This document shows positions 22,739-33,668 of a stretch of 64,000 nt of DNA, in pieces (position 1 is the stretch's first letter; each line of letters starts with the position of its first letter). The position numbers were made by a program, and so were the translations under genes. The notes beneath the pieces were generated by a model. It was given only the letters and a program-made list of their open reading frames with translations, was not told where the DNA came from and made no database searches. This DNA is from Cyprinodon diabolis (taxonomy: Eukaryota > Chordata > Actinopteri > Cyprinodontiformes > Cyprinodontidae). The DNA lies in the NCBI GenBank assembly GCA_030533445.1, contig CM060080.1, positions 10,458,717 through 10,522,716 of the forward strand. The letters run 5' to 3'.

Positions 22739-23443
22739 TAGTGATGCACGATTTTGGGATTTTGGCCGATATCCGATATGCCGATATTTTAAAACTCATG
22801 TAGCCGATAACCGATATCGATACCGATGTTAAAGCTGGACAAAAATAAGCAGTCATTGAATATAGCAGTTTTGTTATCCATTTCTGACACTTTGAAAAAT
22901 AAAATACTCAAATATATTTTCATATGCTGATATCAAATTGATTTTTTAAAACGCGGTATCGATCTATTTTACTTTCAAAATCTCGTGAAATTTCATCGTT
23001 CTGTTACAAACTCTCGTGATATTTTGCAAATTCTTGTGAGATTTTGTTAGTAAAATAGATAGATACCGCGTCAATATATCAACATATAAAAATATGGCAA
23101 CATTTCGTGAATTTTCGGGGGATTTCGTAGCATAACGATGACATATAGCAATATTTCATTAGTAAACGAGATTGATATGGTGTTTTTAAACGGCAATATA
23201 TCAGCATTTGAAGATATTGTGATATTTTAATGTATCAATATTTATTCCCTCGTCTTTAGAAGTTTTTAAGTCTGTAAAAAAGAAGTTTTTGAGGAAGAAG
23301 AAGAAGTAGTAATTTTTTTTTTTAGACTTTAGAAACTCAGAAGCTGATCAAATATCGGGTTAAATATCGTTGGGGTGGCCGATGTCCGATATTCAGTTTT
23401 AAGGCCGATACCGATAGGGGGCCGATTATATCGTGCATCCCTA
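22739..23443 (+). mobile_element. TIR element with GATGCACGAT ends, 705 bp
   Basis: The left end TAGTGATGCACGATT and the right end (minus strand) TTAGGGATGCACGATATAA are inverted. The subterminal parts repeat CCGATA-type words (GCCGATATCCGATATGCCGATA at left, GGCCGATACCGATAGGGGGCC at right). Such GATGCACGATAT ends belong to a common fish family of non-coding TIR transposons; I could not fix the superfamily. A separate hairpin sits inside at 22951-23071. Confidence 0.7.
22951..23071. repeat. 121-bp hairpin nested in the TIR element
   Basis: Arms ACGCGGTATCGATCTATTTTAC (22951-22972) and GTAAAATAGATAGATACCGCGT (23050-23071) pair at 21 of 22 positions. The loop holds three variants of CTCGTGAAATTT/CTCGTGATATTT/CTTGTGAGATTT. 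This looks like a small MITE inserted into or evolved within the larger element. Confidence 0.85.
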
Positions 23444-24566
23444 ATCATTGGATTAAAGCATCATTAAATCAAATCAAATTGCTGCTGCTAACATATTATT
23501 CACTAGCGCTCACCTCCAAAAAAGAAACCTTTTAAAAAAACGATCTGAAAAAAATAAGACATTTACTTAATTGTATTTAGTTACTTTAACACAATTGTTT
23601 TGTGTCCTATCCTGCTAACTTGAAACAATAAATATGATTAAGTATATGCCAAAAAAATGGTTGCATTATTTTTTGCAGTGTGTGAAAAGATATCTGTAGT
23701 TCTAATTGTCTGACAACAATTCACATTTGCACATCAGAAATGGTTCTGAGCACAGAGACATTAGGCATCTTTACGTGGATATAAGTAGATGAGACTAAGG
23801 CCCGATTGGAGAAATTTTTTTTTTGATGTGACAGCAATCGGAGTACTGCTATCAGATTCAGTTAATCTGGAATACATTGTACTCTGAATTAATTGTGCTG
23901 CTTTTGGCGATCCATCATCCAAAGAACATCAATCCAAGCACTGTTCATCTCAGGTCAATCAAATTCGGGCAAACGTAACTCAGAGCGCATGGGTGTTAGG
24001 AAACGGGCAGCAGTGCTCAGCACCACAGAGGTTTGAGGAATTTTAATTTAATTGTAATTTTTTTTATATATCATAACTGCGATTCTGCAAGATCACAGCC
24101 TGTCTAAGCTTTCAGATGCTCTGCATATGAATTCCCTGCTTTCAAGCAGGGCAAGCAGTGTTGTGGCTTGGATTAAAAGCTGTTTATGTCATTAGGATTT
24201 TATCTTTATCAGAAACTACTAATCAACATATTTCTCAATTGACAAGTTGGACGAACACTGGAGGATCATTCCCAGTCTCTACTCTGAACACATCTATAGA
24301 CTATGCTGCTTTTTTGATTTGTATTACGTAAAACTTTTTTCACGTTTCTTATCGGCCAATACAATTTCAAAATGTTATGTGTTTATTACTTAGTGAGGCG
24401 AATCATGGAGCATTTTACTGTGAGTCAGTTGATCAGGCCAAGTTAAAACAGAGCCTAAAAGAGCCATAGTTAAGGTAAAACAACTTTTTGAACTGTAGAG
24501 ATTTATGGGCTTATTGATACAAGGTGAATTTTAGCAAAGTTTGGCAAAGAAAATAAATGTTGCTCT
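23444..24566. other. Unassigned sequence
   Basis: No supported gene or recognised repeat. CACATTTGCACATCAG and CAAGCAGGGCAAGCAGTG are the only GC-richer words. AT-rich runs dominate. Confidence 0.35.
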
Positions 24567-25156
24567 ACGTTGGGAAAAAAATCAAAATCTAGATAAGTAA
24601 TTTTTTCTTAAAATAAGCACATTAACACTACAAAAACAATCTAGAAATAAGTAAAAATGTCTTAAATTAAGTGTCTTTACCCTTAATTTGAGTAGGTATG
24701 TAAGAGGATTTGCCAATGCAATTAGTATTTTTACTCCTAAAATAAGACAATCAGATAAAATTCACTTGAAATAAGACAATGTAATTGTTTTTTCTTATTT
24801 TAGATTAAATTAGATTAAATTATCTTGTTCCATTGGCAAAGTGTCTGACTTACCTCCTCAATTCAAGAAAAAATGCACTTATTTTAAGAAAGAGTGACTT
24901 ATTACTTATTACTTTTTTTACAGTGTATTTTTGAATTGAGGAGATGAGACATTTTGCCATTGGAACAAGACAATTTAGATTTAAAATAAAAAACACAATT
25001 GCATTGTCTTATTTCAGGTGCATATTTTCTAATAATCTTATTTTAAGAGTAAAAATACTCATTCCATTGGCAAACTATCTCACTTACCTATTCAAATCAA
25101 GGGTAAATACTCTTAATTTAGATATTTTTACTTATTGCTAGATTGTTTTTTCAGAG
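24567..25156 (-). mobile_element. Foldback MITE, copy 4, interrupted by copy 5
   Basis: Reverse-oriented copy: ATCTAGATAAGTAATTTTTTC to GCACATTAA (left part, to 24625), then TATTTTTGAATTGAGGAGATGAG to TTTTTTCAGAG (right part, from 24926). The two parts are separated exactly by a complete forward copy of the same family. Confidence 0.75.
24626..24925 (+). mobile_element. Foldback MITE, copy 5, nested in copy 4
   Basis: CACTACAAAAACAATCTAG at the left and CTTTTTTTACAGTG at the right define a 300-bp unit in forward orientation. The interior contains TAAATTAAGTGTCTTTACCC and TTGTTCCATTGGCAAAGTG. Insertion of one family member into another shows that this one is the younger. A clear target duplication was not found. 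Confidence 0.8.
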
Positions 25157-26689
25157 TATCAGTTATTGTCAAAGAATGGAGTGCTACCTAAGGCCACTAA
25201 CATCAAAGCTGGTCGGCCTAGTCTTTTCCCTTTCTTCTTTACACACCAATTCCCTAAAATGTTTCCAGGATATTTTGCAATCTAGACAAAGAAAGATGCA
25301 AATCCTTCCATGTCTTTATTTCAATAACATTGTTTTCTTCCATTCATTGATTTTCTTTTTAAACATCCGGCTATTTTAAGTATACTACTTTAGGAACCAA
25401 TCATCATTACAGTGACATATTTTGAAACATAGGAATTATTCTTACATTGATAATAATCACAATTTTTTTAATTGCAACTTCATTTGGATGATTTTGCAGC
25501 GCTGACATGCTGGAACGGATGTTTATTAATTAATCAAATACTATTTAAAGCAAAAAGTAGCAGATTCCTTTTTATCTGAAGCCAGCAAGCAAGTGCAGAC
25601 TGCTGATGGCATGCAGCCTCAGAATCTAGTCCCAGTAGTAATAACACATCCTTAATTCCATGTCTGAGTTTCACCTTGCTCACTCCTACTCCTTTTTCCC
25701 TCATCCTATTTACAGAAAGCAACCACACAGAGAGCAACGTGCAGAGATATCAGGAGAGAGAGAAACACAGAGATGAATCTGCACTGCTGCCAGCATCAGC
25801 ATCAGCACAACAGTCATTGATTAACACAGGATTAACACCTCTGAGTTCACACACGCCCATCATCACACATGTGCGCTTGCCGGCAGCATGAACAGCCCTC
25901 CACTGCCACGGCTATGTGTTATCTCCTTCCCATATGTGTACCTCAGGGCCCTTCCCAGTCTCTGTAATAGACTGTCACACATAGTACCATGCTAGAGGGG
26001 CTGCAGTATGTGTGTGCAGAGTGTGTGTGTGTGAGAATGGCTTTCATCATGCCGTGTCACTCTCCCATAAAGCAATTAAATCCAAAATCCTTCCCCGCCC
26101 AGCTGTACTGCAGTATCCTGCAGTGACTGCGACAGACCTTTCATTCATGTGTTTGTGAATATGGTGGAAGCCGGATACCATTTGCATCAGCTATTGTGTT
26201 TTTTTGTCTGCTATTAGCTTTCCCTTCGATCCACCTCATAATGATTCCCAGAAACTCTCTGAATGTTCATAATCGGCTCCACACAACATCTCCAATATGA
26301 TCTGAAATGTTTTCTTGGTTTTTGTTTGGTCTTTTTTTGTCTTTGATGCTATTGTTTGGTTTGTATCATGTTGTTTTCAGTTCTCAGTTTTGTAATCATC
26401 CCACCTGTCATTTCACTTCCTCCCTACTGATCATTGTTTCTAAATGTTAGCTTGGTGATAGTAACACATTTATAGATCTAGCATGTTTGCTGTTCATTAT
26501 TTTATTATTTGCTAGAAAATAAATGACTTAAAATGATCAATTATCTCTACAAAAACTACTGGACTTTCTTTACAAGTTTGAAGAGGGGTGCACTGAGGTT
26601 TCAGCTTTCAAAAACCTAAAATGCAGCAATTGTGTTGATCCCATCCCACTATTATCGCAGCCCCTATTTACCTATTCAGCCAGGCCAAC
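25157..26689. other. Unassigned interval, possible conserved non-coding DNA at 25800-26290
   Basis: No open frame above 78 codons and no known repeat. Bases 25800-26290 have balanced composition with words such as CTGCAGTATCCTGCAGTGACTG and ACCATTTGCATCAGC and lack repeat signatures. This is compatible with, but no proof of, regulatory DNA. Confidence 0.25.
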
Positions 26690-26737
26690 AATTCCCTTTA
26701 ACAACCGACTTTTCAGACACTTAGACGGGTTTCCTTG

Positions 26738-26885
26738 ACTAGAAAATACACAATGTACAATGTCTTGTAAATGTATTCGGCCCTTGAACTTTTTGACCTT
26801 TTGCTACATTTCGGGCTTTAAACATGAAGATATAAAATTTTTATTTTTTATGAAAAATCAATAACAAGTGGTGCACAATCAGACA
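26738..26885 (+). mobile_element. Tc1-like transposon end fragment
   Basis: CAATGTCTTGTAAATGTATTCGGCCC, GACCTTTTGCTACATTTCGGGC and AACAAGTGGTGCACAATCA match the longer copy starting at 28808. Only the 5' end is present. It interrupts the dispersed repeat around it. Confidence 0.65.
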
Positions 26886-27029
26886 CATGGATGGGTATGG
26901 GGCAATGCAGGTTAACAAAAGAAGCCAAACAACCCCATTCCAAAGGGGTGGACCCTTTCGTCCGTTTCAATTTGCATGTCTTCAAAACAAAAACAAGGCT
27001 TTGTTGGGCTACTGTATAAAACCTCAAAC

Positions 27030-27111
27030 TTGGTAGAACTGTAAAGTGCCTTGAGATGACTTGTGTTGTGAATTGGCGCTATATAAAAAACTGAATTGAA
27101 TTGAATTGAAA
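27030..27111 (+). repeat. LINE 3' tail
   Basis: GTAGAACTGTAAAGTGCCTTGAG through GGCGCTATATAAAAAACTG to three GAATT units: a severely 5'-truncated insertion of the same LINE family as 1842-2005. Confidence 0.85.
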
Positions 27112-27150
27112 TTGTTTTAAATTTTTTTTTTGAAAAGTTCTTCCTTGAAT

Positions 27151-28807
27151 TAACTCAAAACAATTGGTGACTTAAATGGATGGCGGGCCAGGATGCCAAA
27201 CACAGACAGGCTGTAACTTGTATCAGTCGCCCTGAAAGGTGGTGAGGAAAAAAAATACGGAAGATCTAGGAAGGAAGAAAAAGGCAATAGATGCCGAAGT
27301 AGAATGAGAAGAGGAGATTGCGAAAAAGGAGCGAAAATAGAAGATGCGGTGATGTGGAGTGATATGTTGTCATGGGGGAAAAAAGGTTAATCCATTTATG
27401 GTGCAGCATATGATCCCATAAGCTGCACAGGGGTGATAATATCACCACAATGCCCAACATACCCTTTAGGCAGCATCACTAGCACTGCACACAATTACCC
27501 TTTAGAATGTCTTGTCAAAAGTCCAGTTCATAATGAGTCATATTTTAACAATATGTAAGCCACCACTGAGATCAGCACGAACTAAAGATCATCAGACTGA
27601 AGCATTACGATAATTAGATTAAAAGCCCTATAATGGCTATTGTTTAGGTTAAAATCAGCCTGATAGTTTTTCGCAGAGGCACAAATAAGCTGAAATTACA
27701 TCTAAGGTGTACTTTCTGTTCTCAAAAGGTTTTAAGGTGGAGCCTTATTGCTGACCCACCATTGTCTCACTCCAGTCACAAGCAGCAGAAGAAGCAGGCG
27801 CGGTATCCATAGGTCATCACTGTGAATCAGATTGTAGCTGCTTCCTATGTGTTTAATGGATGTTTGCACCATTAGGCTGCTTCTTCACCGCCCTCTGCTC
27901 CTCTAAAAAAGCCTACTGGAACATCCGAACATCGCACATCATTATGTGGCCTCGGTTGAACTGAGCGGTGAGCACGAGGCCAGGCTTGTGTGGAAGTGAA
28001 GAAAACCAAGGTTAGCTCCCGGTCGATGATAGAATCTGCAAATGGACACTGGCTTTTGCAACACGACAAGTCATTTTAGCAGCCTAATGGAATTTTACAT
28101 CACTGAAATACAGTATAGAGGGAGATATCACTTTTGTGCAATGGAAAGCGCTGCGTGCTGTGGTGAATCCTGATATTTCTATTTATTCACTTCTGGTGGA
28201 AGATGAAACTTATTTCCAGTTGAGGTTAACACAGATGAGATTGCCAATATCTCAGGCAGTCTACCAGAAGACTTACATTCTTAAAGGCACGGACCTGGAC
28301 ATTCTTGCTGACTGAGCTTGCTGTTGAGCATGCTTATGTCCCAGATGAATTATTATAACCCTCCATTACATCCTAGTCTTGCTTTTAATAACAGTAAAAG
28401 AAAACACAATGACAATATTTATGTAAAGTTAAAAGAAAATCCAACACAGGCAGCAAGTAAAATGAGGTGAACAAAGTTCAAAGCATAAATGTGAAAAAGA
28501 CTGCTTGGCAAAGTTGCATCTATTTCTTATTGTGACTGCTGAAGTTGCAATAAGTGATCAACTGCAAGCTACAGAAAACATTCTGTGTTATAGTTTAATG
28601 GTGCAGCTTCAGCAAACAATTCAATACATGGGGATCAGAAATCTAATTCTATATTCATTGAAATTCCTGGCAGGTATATTTGAGATATAGTATAAAGTAA
28701 AATCATATGCTTTTAACAGCAATATTGACAATCTCAAAACACAGGAGCTTGCTAAATAGCTGATAACGCCAGTTCTTAGTTAATGCTTTGTCTGGTTTCC
28801 GTTTTGC
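27151..28807. other. Unassigned interval
   Basis: No supported gene. Bases 27860-28240 are less AT-rich and contain GGTCGATGATAGAATCTGCAAATGG. They show no repeat signature and might be conserved non-coding DNA. Confidence 0.3.
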
Positions 28808-29213
28808 TTGACTAGAAAATACATAATGTACACTGTCTTGTAGTATTCGGCCCACATTTTGAACTTTTGCCACATTTCGGGCTTCAAACATGAAAATATA
28901 AAATTTTTATTTTTTTTTTTTGTGGAAAATCAACAAGTGAGGCACAATCATGAAGTGGAACAAAATGTATTGGATATTTTAAAGCTTTTTTTACAAATGA
29001 AAAAAAACTAAAGAGTAGAACATGCTAAATTAATCGCATCCTTTATTTTCGGTGCACAAACTCTCTCCAGACGTTCAGTGAGGATCTCTGAATGATCCAA
29101 TGTCGACCTAAATGATTGATGATGATAAACAGAATCCACCTTAATCAAGTCTCCGTACAAATGCACCTGCTCTGTGTTCGTCTCAGAGGTCTGTTTAAAG
29201 CACCGAGAGTATC

Positions 29214-30041
29214 ATGAAGAACAAGAAACACACCAAGCAGTTCAGAGATGCTGTTGTGGAATTGGAGTGGCTCAGGTTATCCTGAGCTATCTCTATAGTT
29301 ATGCTGCTATAGGCTTAGACTGCTGGAGGACATAGGGACCCCTTTTTCATCCTTCTGCTTCATTCTATCTCTGTTCTCCCATTCCGCATTATTTGTTAGT
29401 TCAATGTCTAATGTTATGCTCTCTCTGCTTTTTCTCATAGCAGCTTCATCTGGTCTGTTCCTTAGTGGCTGTGACTCCATCCTGGAAAGAATTAGGAGAT
29501 CGGCCTGTTTTTCAGTGTAGTCCTGTTTCTCTGACTGTTACTGGCTGGACGTTCTCTCTTCATCCTCTGACATGGGAGCTGGCTCGGAGCTCGTCTGTCT
29601 GGCTGCGTGTTTCCTGACGGGGCCGCCTTTTACAGTTTCTTTTTGTATATCTGCTATTGTCTCCTTGAACCCCAGTCGGCCTCAGCAGATGGCCGCTCAC
29701 ACTGAGCCTGGTTCTGCTGGAGGTTTCTTCCTGTTAAAAGGGAGTTTTTCCTCTCCACTGTCACTACAAAGATGCTTAGTGTGAGGGATTACCTTCGAGC
29801 CAATGAGTCGATGCAATCAACTGGTTTTCCTTAGATAGAAAACTTTGAATCAATTTCTATGATCTGGTGAACTGTAAAGTGCCTTGAGATGACATATGTT
29901 GTGAATTGCCGCTATATAGATAAACTGAATTAAATTTAATTGAAAAGTCAAAAGTTTGGATACACAAAGATTTCCCAAAATTTAAACACCCCAAGGAGCA
30001 CTGTGCAAGCAATATTATCTAAATGGAAGGAGTATCAGTGT
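29214..30041 (+). pseudogene. Tc1-like transposase N-terminus, interrupted
   Basis: Exon-like parts 29214-29261 and 29943-30041 together cover only the N-terminal helix-turn-helix that binds the transposon ends. The break falls inside that domain. Everything from the linker to the catalytic core is missing. The interrupting 680 bases are a LINE 3' end, so this is insertional inactivation rather than an intron. Confidence 0.75.
29264..29942 (+). mobile_element. 5'-truncated LINE insertion, 3' end
   Basis: GGCTCAGGTTATCCTGAGC, TATAGTTATGCTGCTATAGGC, GGAGGTTTCTTCCTGTTAAAAGGGAG and AACTGTAAAGTGCCTTGAG in order, ending GAATTAAATTTAATTG. It is the longest copy of this 3' end in the window (about 680 bp). 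The sequence is non-coding 3'UTR. Similar sequence recurs at 61896-62070. Confidence 0.8.
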
Positions 30042-30045
30042 CATG

Positions 30046-31412
30046 ATATCAGCACTGATGCTGGTCTGATTCCTCACAAGACACACCTGCTCAGCTCCGG
30101 CCCATTATCATTACAACTCCTGTGGTACACCTGTTCCCATCAGCATATTGCAACCAAACATCAGTGTAGTAGGTAGTATATAGTATGTAGTATATATTAG
30201 TTAGAATATTGTCATTTTATTCCACAATCCATACCAGTTGGTAGCGGTAACGCACCCTCAAATTGCTTGCCAATCATCATTAAACTTAACAAAGAAGACG
30301 AACACCAGTGCCAGATCATTTAAAGCCGTTGGTGAGATCTATTCCAGCATTCTGATTTCTGACTTTGCCTGACCTGATCTGTCCCTGTTTCTTAGCCTGC
30401 CTGATCCCTGTCTGATCGGATTGGCTGCCTGTTCTGTCTGACCCTGATGTGTTTGTCTGCCTGCCCGTTGCTAAATTATTGCTTGTGCAATTTAACTTTA
30501 GTACGAGCAATAAGTGGGCATGGTGCATGTGATCTCAAAGATTGCTGCTTAAATGTTAAGACTTGCAGGTTCCACCTGTTAAAATGAGCAGGTCGCCTGT
30601 TCTACTGGCAATTTATGAATGGCCATAACTGAAAGAGGAGGTTCAAAGCCATGGAAATTGAGGTGATTATTATTTTAAAAATATATATATAATATGAAAA
30701 TATTTTCATAGTGTACCTTGTAGCCCAACTCAAAGTGCTACAAACCAAAGTAGAGAAAAGCAAATTGCTTCCTGCCTGGTTATTTTTTATCAACACTAGG
30801 GAGAAAAAAATTCCTGTTGCGAAGAGATGAGCACTCTTGTCCCTTATGATACTCTACAAACTTGCGCCTCCTCATGTTTATGTATTTATAGGATTTGCCA
30901 AAACACAGTCACGTTTCATCCAAATGCCAAAGTATATGTGAAAAAAAATTTTCACATATACTTTGTTTTTATTGCTGAGTAAACAAATGAAATTTCACCT
31001 GACATGTCTGACTCTGCCGGAATAATGCAGCAGCACGTATTCATTTTTAGCCACGCCTCCTAATGGGCGGCATCACTGGAAACTAGAGGGTCAGACCTTT
31101 CCAACTACATGTCGGACATAATTCAGCAACTATTTCAGGTGATGTAAAAGTTATGCGTAACATATGTTTGCTGTGTGCGTAAAAGCTCTCACTATATCAG
31201 CATTGTGCTCAGTTCACTTTATGCAGGGCAGATTCGAGGTTTCTCTGCTCCGTGGGTCCCGTTTAGGTTCGCTTTTCTCTCTATCATTTTATTTCAATAA
31301 ACCGTGATGGCACAGAAGAGGAAACTCTAATTGGAAGCTTAGAGGAAATCTTGCAGACCAGTTCGAATTTGCTCACACATGCACAGAATATCTCTCCATC
31401 CCCTGGTATTGT
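30046..31412. other. Unassigned sequence with a dispersed-repeat word and a palindrome
   Basis: GTTGGTAGCGGTAACGCACC to CAAAGAAGACGAACACC (30237-30308) resembles a short fish repeat, but I cannot name it. TAGTATATAGTATGTAGTATATA lies at 30173-30196. No gene is supported. Confidence 0.35.
30928..30965. repeat. Perfect 17-bp hairpin
   Basis: CAAAGTATATGTGAAAA, loop AAAA, then TTTTCACATATACTTTG. All 17 base pairs match. Confidence 0.95.
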
Positions 31413-31515
31413 ACCAATGCCTCCTTTGTAGCAACAATGACGGCTTAAGTTTTTCAGGTGCAAACTGAATTGTTAAAGTTTTGCCTTCATTGTTGCTAAA
31501 AAAGGAGGCATTGGT
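31413..31515. repeat. 103-bp stem-loop with 32-bp arms
   Basis: The left arm 31413-31444 begins ACCAATGCCTCCTTTGTAGC. The right arm 31483-31515 ends AAAGGAGGCATTGGT. The arms pair with two mismatches and one bulged A; the loop is 38 bases. Size and shape would fit either a MITE core or a microRNA-like precursor. No evidence of expression is available. Confidence 0.85.
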
Positions 31516-33005
31516 AGAAAGTCTGTTAGAATCTGACTTTCAGAAGCAGTGAAAAAAGGTATGTTTCATTTTTTTGAAAATTGTTTGCATGTTGTAAATG
31601 TTTACAATTGCATTTCCCCCACACATCATTATGCACTTTGGGTCAAAATATGATCTGCTCATTGATAAAGACAAATATGCAGAAAACTGTTTGCACTAAT
31701 TCTGCTGAATTGCAAATGCAAATCACTTTGCACCTCCTTTAAAGATCTGTCCTGCTTGTACAAACATTGTTGCACCCATTTTAAGATGCACAAACTTTCA
31801 GAAGATCAGGGCCACATGGTAGAACTGTTGCTTTGCAGCAAGAAGGACCAGGGTTAAAACTTTAGCCTGCGATCTTTCTGCATTGATTTTGCGTTTTCAA
31901 CCTAACCATATGTTTCTGCTGTAACCCAAAAAACTAAGCTGTTTAAAAAAGGAAATTAAACTAGATGCACTGCATACCTACATGTACAGTAGATGCCTGT
32001 CTGCACTCATGTGAATGATTTAGGATGTATGAGAAAGTCATAAGTGAATGCCATCCATGACAAAGGTGTCTGTGGTTTTTGTGATTAAAACAGGTGCTTA
32101 CCTGAAGTTCAGAGCACCTCTGGTGGCCAAATAATGATCACAACCATTGTCCCTGAAATGAACCACAAAGTATAAGTTTTACACTGGAAAAAAAGGTGCT
32201 TTGGAAAGCCCCGTAAGGAAAAGAAACAGCCTGTAGAGAAGCTGTGCGTACTGAAAATTTAGTCACTGATATGCGAAAATGAGGAGAGATTTTTGTTTCT
32301 CCTGTTTACTTCAAGTTTTTTTCTGAGCTGAAAAATTTATAATAAAATACCAAAAAGCACACAAACATTCCACATCTGGATGATTTTATTTTTTTATTGT
32401 TTTTATCTATTCATGATTTTTTTTCCTTCTCTATTTATTCTAGAAAAATTAATTTCTACTGTATAAAGTTTCAGAAGTACATCAAGGATAAATGATGTTT
32501 CTACAGTGTAAATAGGCATGTTGTTATATAAAAGTTGTTTTGGTTTGTATGGATGGTAAAACTTGTTCATGTCATCCATCATTACTGGTGGGGAGACTCC
32601 CCTCCTCAGGTGGGACAGCTGTTTGGGCTGCGGCACGAGTTTGCCAGCTGTGTTTCCTTCAATCTGCAGCCGGGTTGATGTCAACAGGATCATCTGTGGC
32701 TTTGTGCAGCACAATGGATGGTGAAGCAACATCTGCTTCAGACAGATCAAGAGACACAACATGCAAGGTCAGGGGGCAGGAAGTGATATTTTAGGAGAAA
32801 ATGAAAATGTTCATGATTAGAGCTGATTTCATATCAGACTGCTGTTTTCCCTTTCTTTGAAAACAGAGCAGACCAAAAACTTCCAAGTTAATTACAAACT
32901 TTTTTATTTCTTTGGATTTATTTTGTACAAGTTCTTTAATAATAATCCCCTGATAAGGGTTAAATATTTTCCTTCACTTTTCTACTTCTGTTAACATCCA
33001 CTTTC
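31516..33005. other. Unassigned interval
   Basis: No gene or named repeat. The overlapping plus (32540-32794) and minus (32403-32762) frames show no recognisable domain. Confidence 0.3.
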
Positions 33006-33009
33006 TCCC

Positions 33010-33600
33010 GCTTTGTCCTTGTCAGGGTCACGGTGGGGCCGTTGTTGATCTCCGGCAGTCTATGGGTGAGAGGCGCAGTACGCCCTGGACAGGTTGCCAG
33101 TCTGTCGCAGGGCAACACAGAGACACACAAAGACACAGGCATATACCAGTATTGGGTATTGCAGGCTAACAAAGAACCCAAACGACTTCCCATTTCTAAG
33201 GGCGGAGCCATTTGTCCAGTTCAATTTGCATTTTTGTAAGCCAAAACAAGGCTGTGTTTTTGGTCCACTCTATAAAGCTTCAAACTCAACGTTAATTTTG
33301 AATAGAAAAATCTTCCCGGGTGGGAACGTAAACGTTTTCAAACTTGGAAACAAAGTCCAGTGGATTTTTTTTTTTACTTTTTTGGACTAACCATCGACCT
33401 AAACGTTCACACCAAAGGGCAATGTAGAGAAACCAATTAACCTAACAGTCATGTTTTTGGACTGTGGGAGCCGAAGTACCCGGAGAAAACGCACGCATGC
33501 TCAGGGAGAACATGCAAACTCCATGCAGAAAGACCCTGGGTCAGGAATCACACCCAGAAGTTTCTTGCTGCAAGGGAACAGTGCTAGCGACAGCTACTCC

Positions 33601-33602
<2 letters not shown>
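33010..33602 (-). repeat. tRNA-like SINE family, split copy
   Basis: The first part (33010-33143, GGGTCACGGTGGGG to GAGACACACAAAGACACAGG) and the second part (33405-33602, AACCAATTAACCTAACAGTC, GTTTTTGGACTGTGGGAG, CCCGGAGAAAACGCACGCATG) match in order the intact copy at 63371-63705. Read on the minus strand the element begins with a tRNA-like head (CTAGCACTGTTCCCTTGCAG). The middle is replaced by another dispersed repeat. Confidence 0.7.
33144..33400 (+). repeat. Dispersed repeat (AAGTCCAGT family), copy 2, inside a SINE
   Basis: GTATTGCAGGCTAACAAAGAACCC, CAATTTGCATTTTTGTAAGCC, TATAAAGCTTCAAACTC and TTCAAACTTGGAAACAAAGTCCAGTGG follow the order of copy 3 at 36786-37065. It lies between two parts of a SINE and is thus the younger insertion. 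Confidence 0.7.
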
Positions 33603-33665
<63 letters not shown>

Positions 33666-33668
33666 CAT
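33603..33668. repeat. (AT)n microsatellite
   Basis: About 29 AT units, ending in ATACATAC. The overlapping YIYIYI frames are artefacts of it. Confidence 0.97.

Larger units (their letters stand above)
26690..27150 (+). repeat. Dispersed repeat (AAGTCCAGT family), copy 1, doubly interrupted
   Basis: CCCTTTAACAACCGACTTTTCAGACACTTAGACGGGT matches 36805-36842. GCAATGCAGGTTAACAAAAGAAGCC to TATAAAACCTCAAACT matches 36850-36972. Between these two parts lies a Tc1-like end (26738-26885), and after the second a LINE tail (27030-27111). Confidence 0.7.
28808..30045 (+). mobile_element. Tc1-like remnant split by a LINE tail
   Basis: The left end ACACTGTCTTGTAGTATTCGGCCC, GAACTTTTGCCACATTTCGGGC and CTCTGTGTTCGTCTCAGAGG are typical of the untranslated 5' part of a fish Tc1 family. 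A transposase start follows at 29214 (MKNKKHTKQFRDAVVE). It resumes after the inserted LINE tail at 29943 (KFGYTKISQNLNTPRSTVQA, then ILSKWKEY). No catalytic core and no right end were found, so the element is a fossil. Confidence 0.8.

Noticed and set aside
33603..33668. (AT)n run as a regulatory or origin-like element
   Set aside because: A plain microsatellite next to a SINE head; nothing supports a function.
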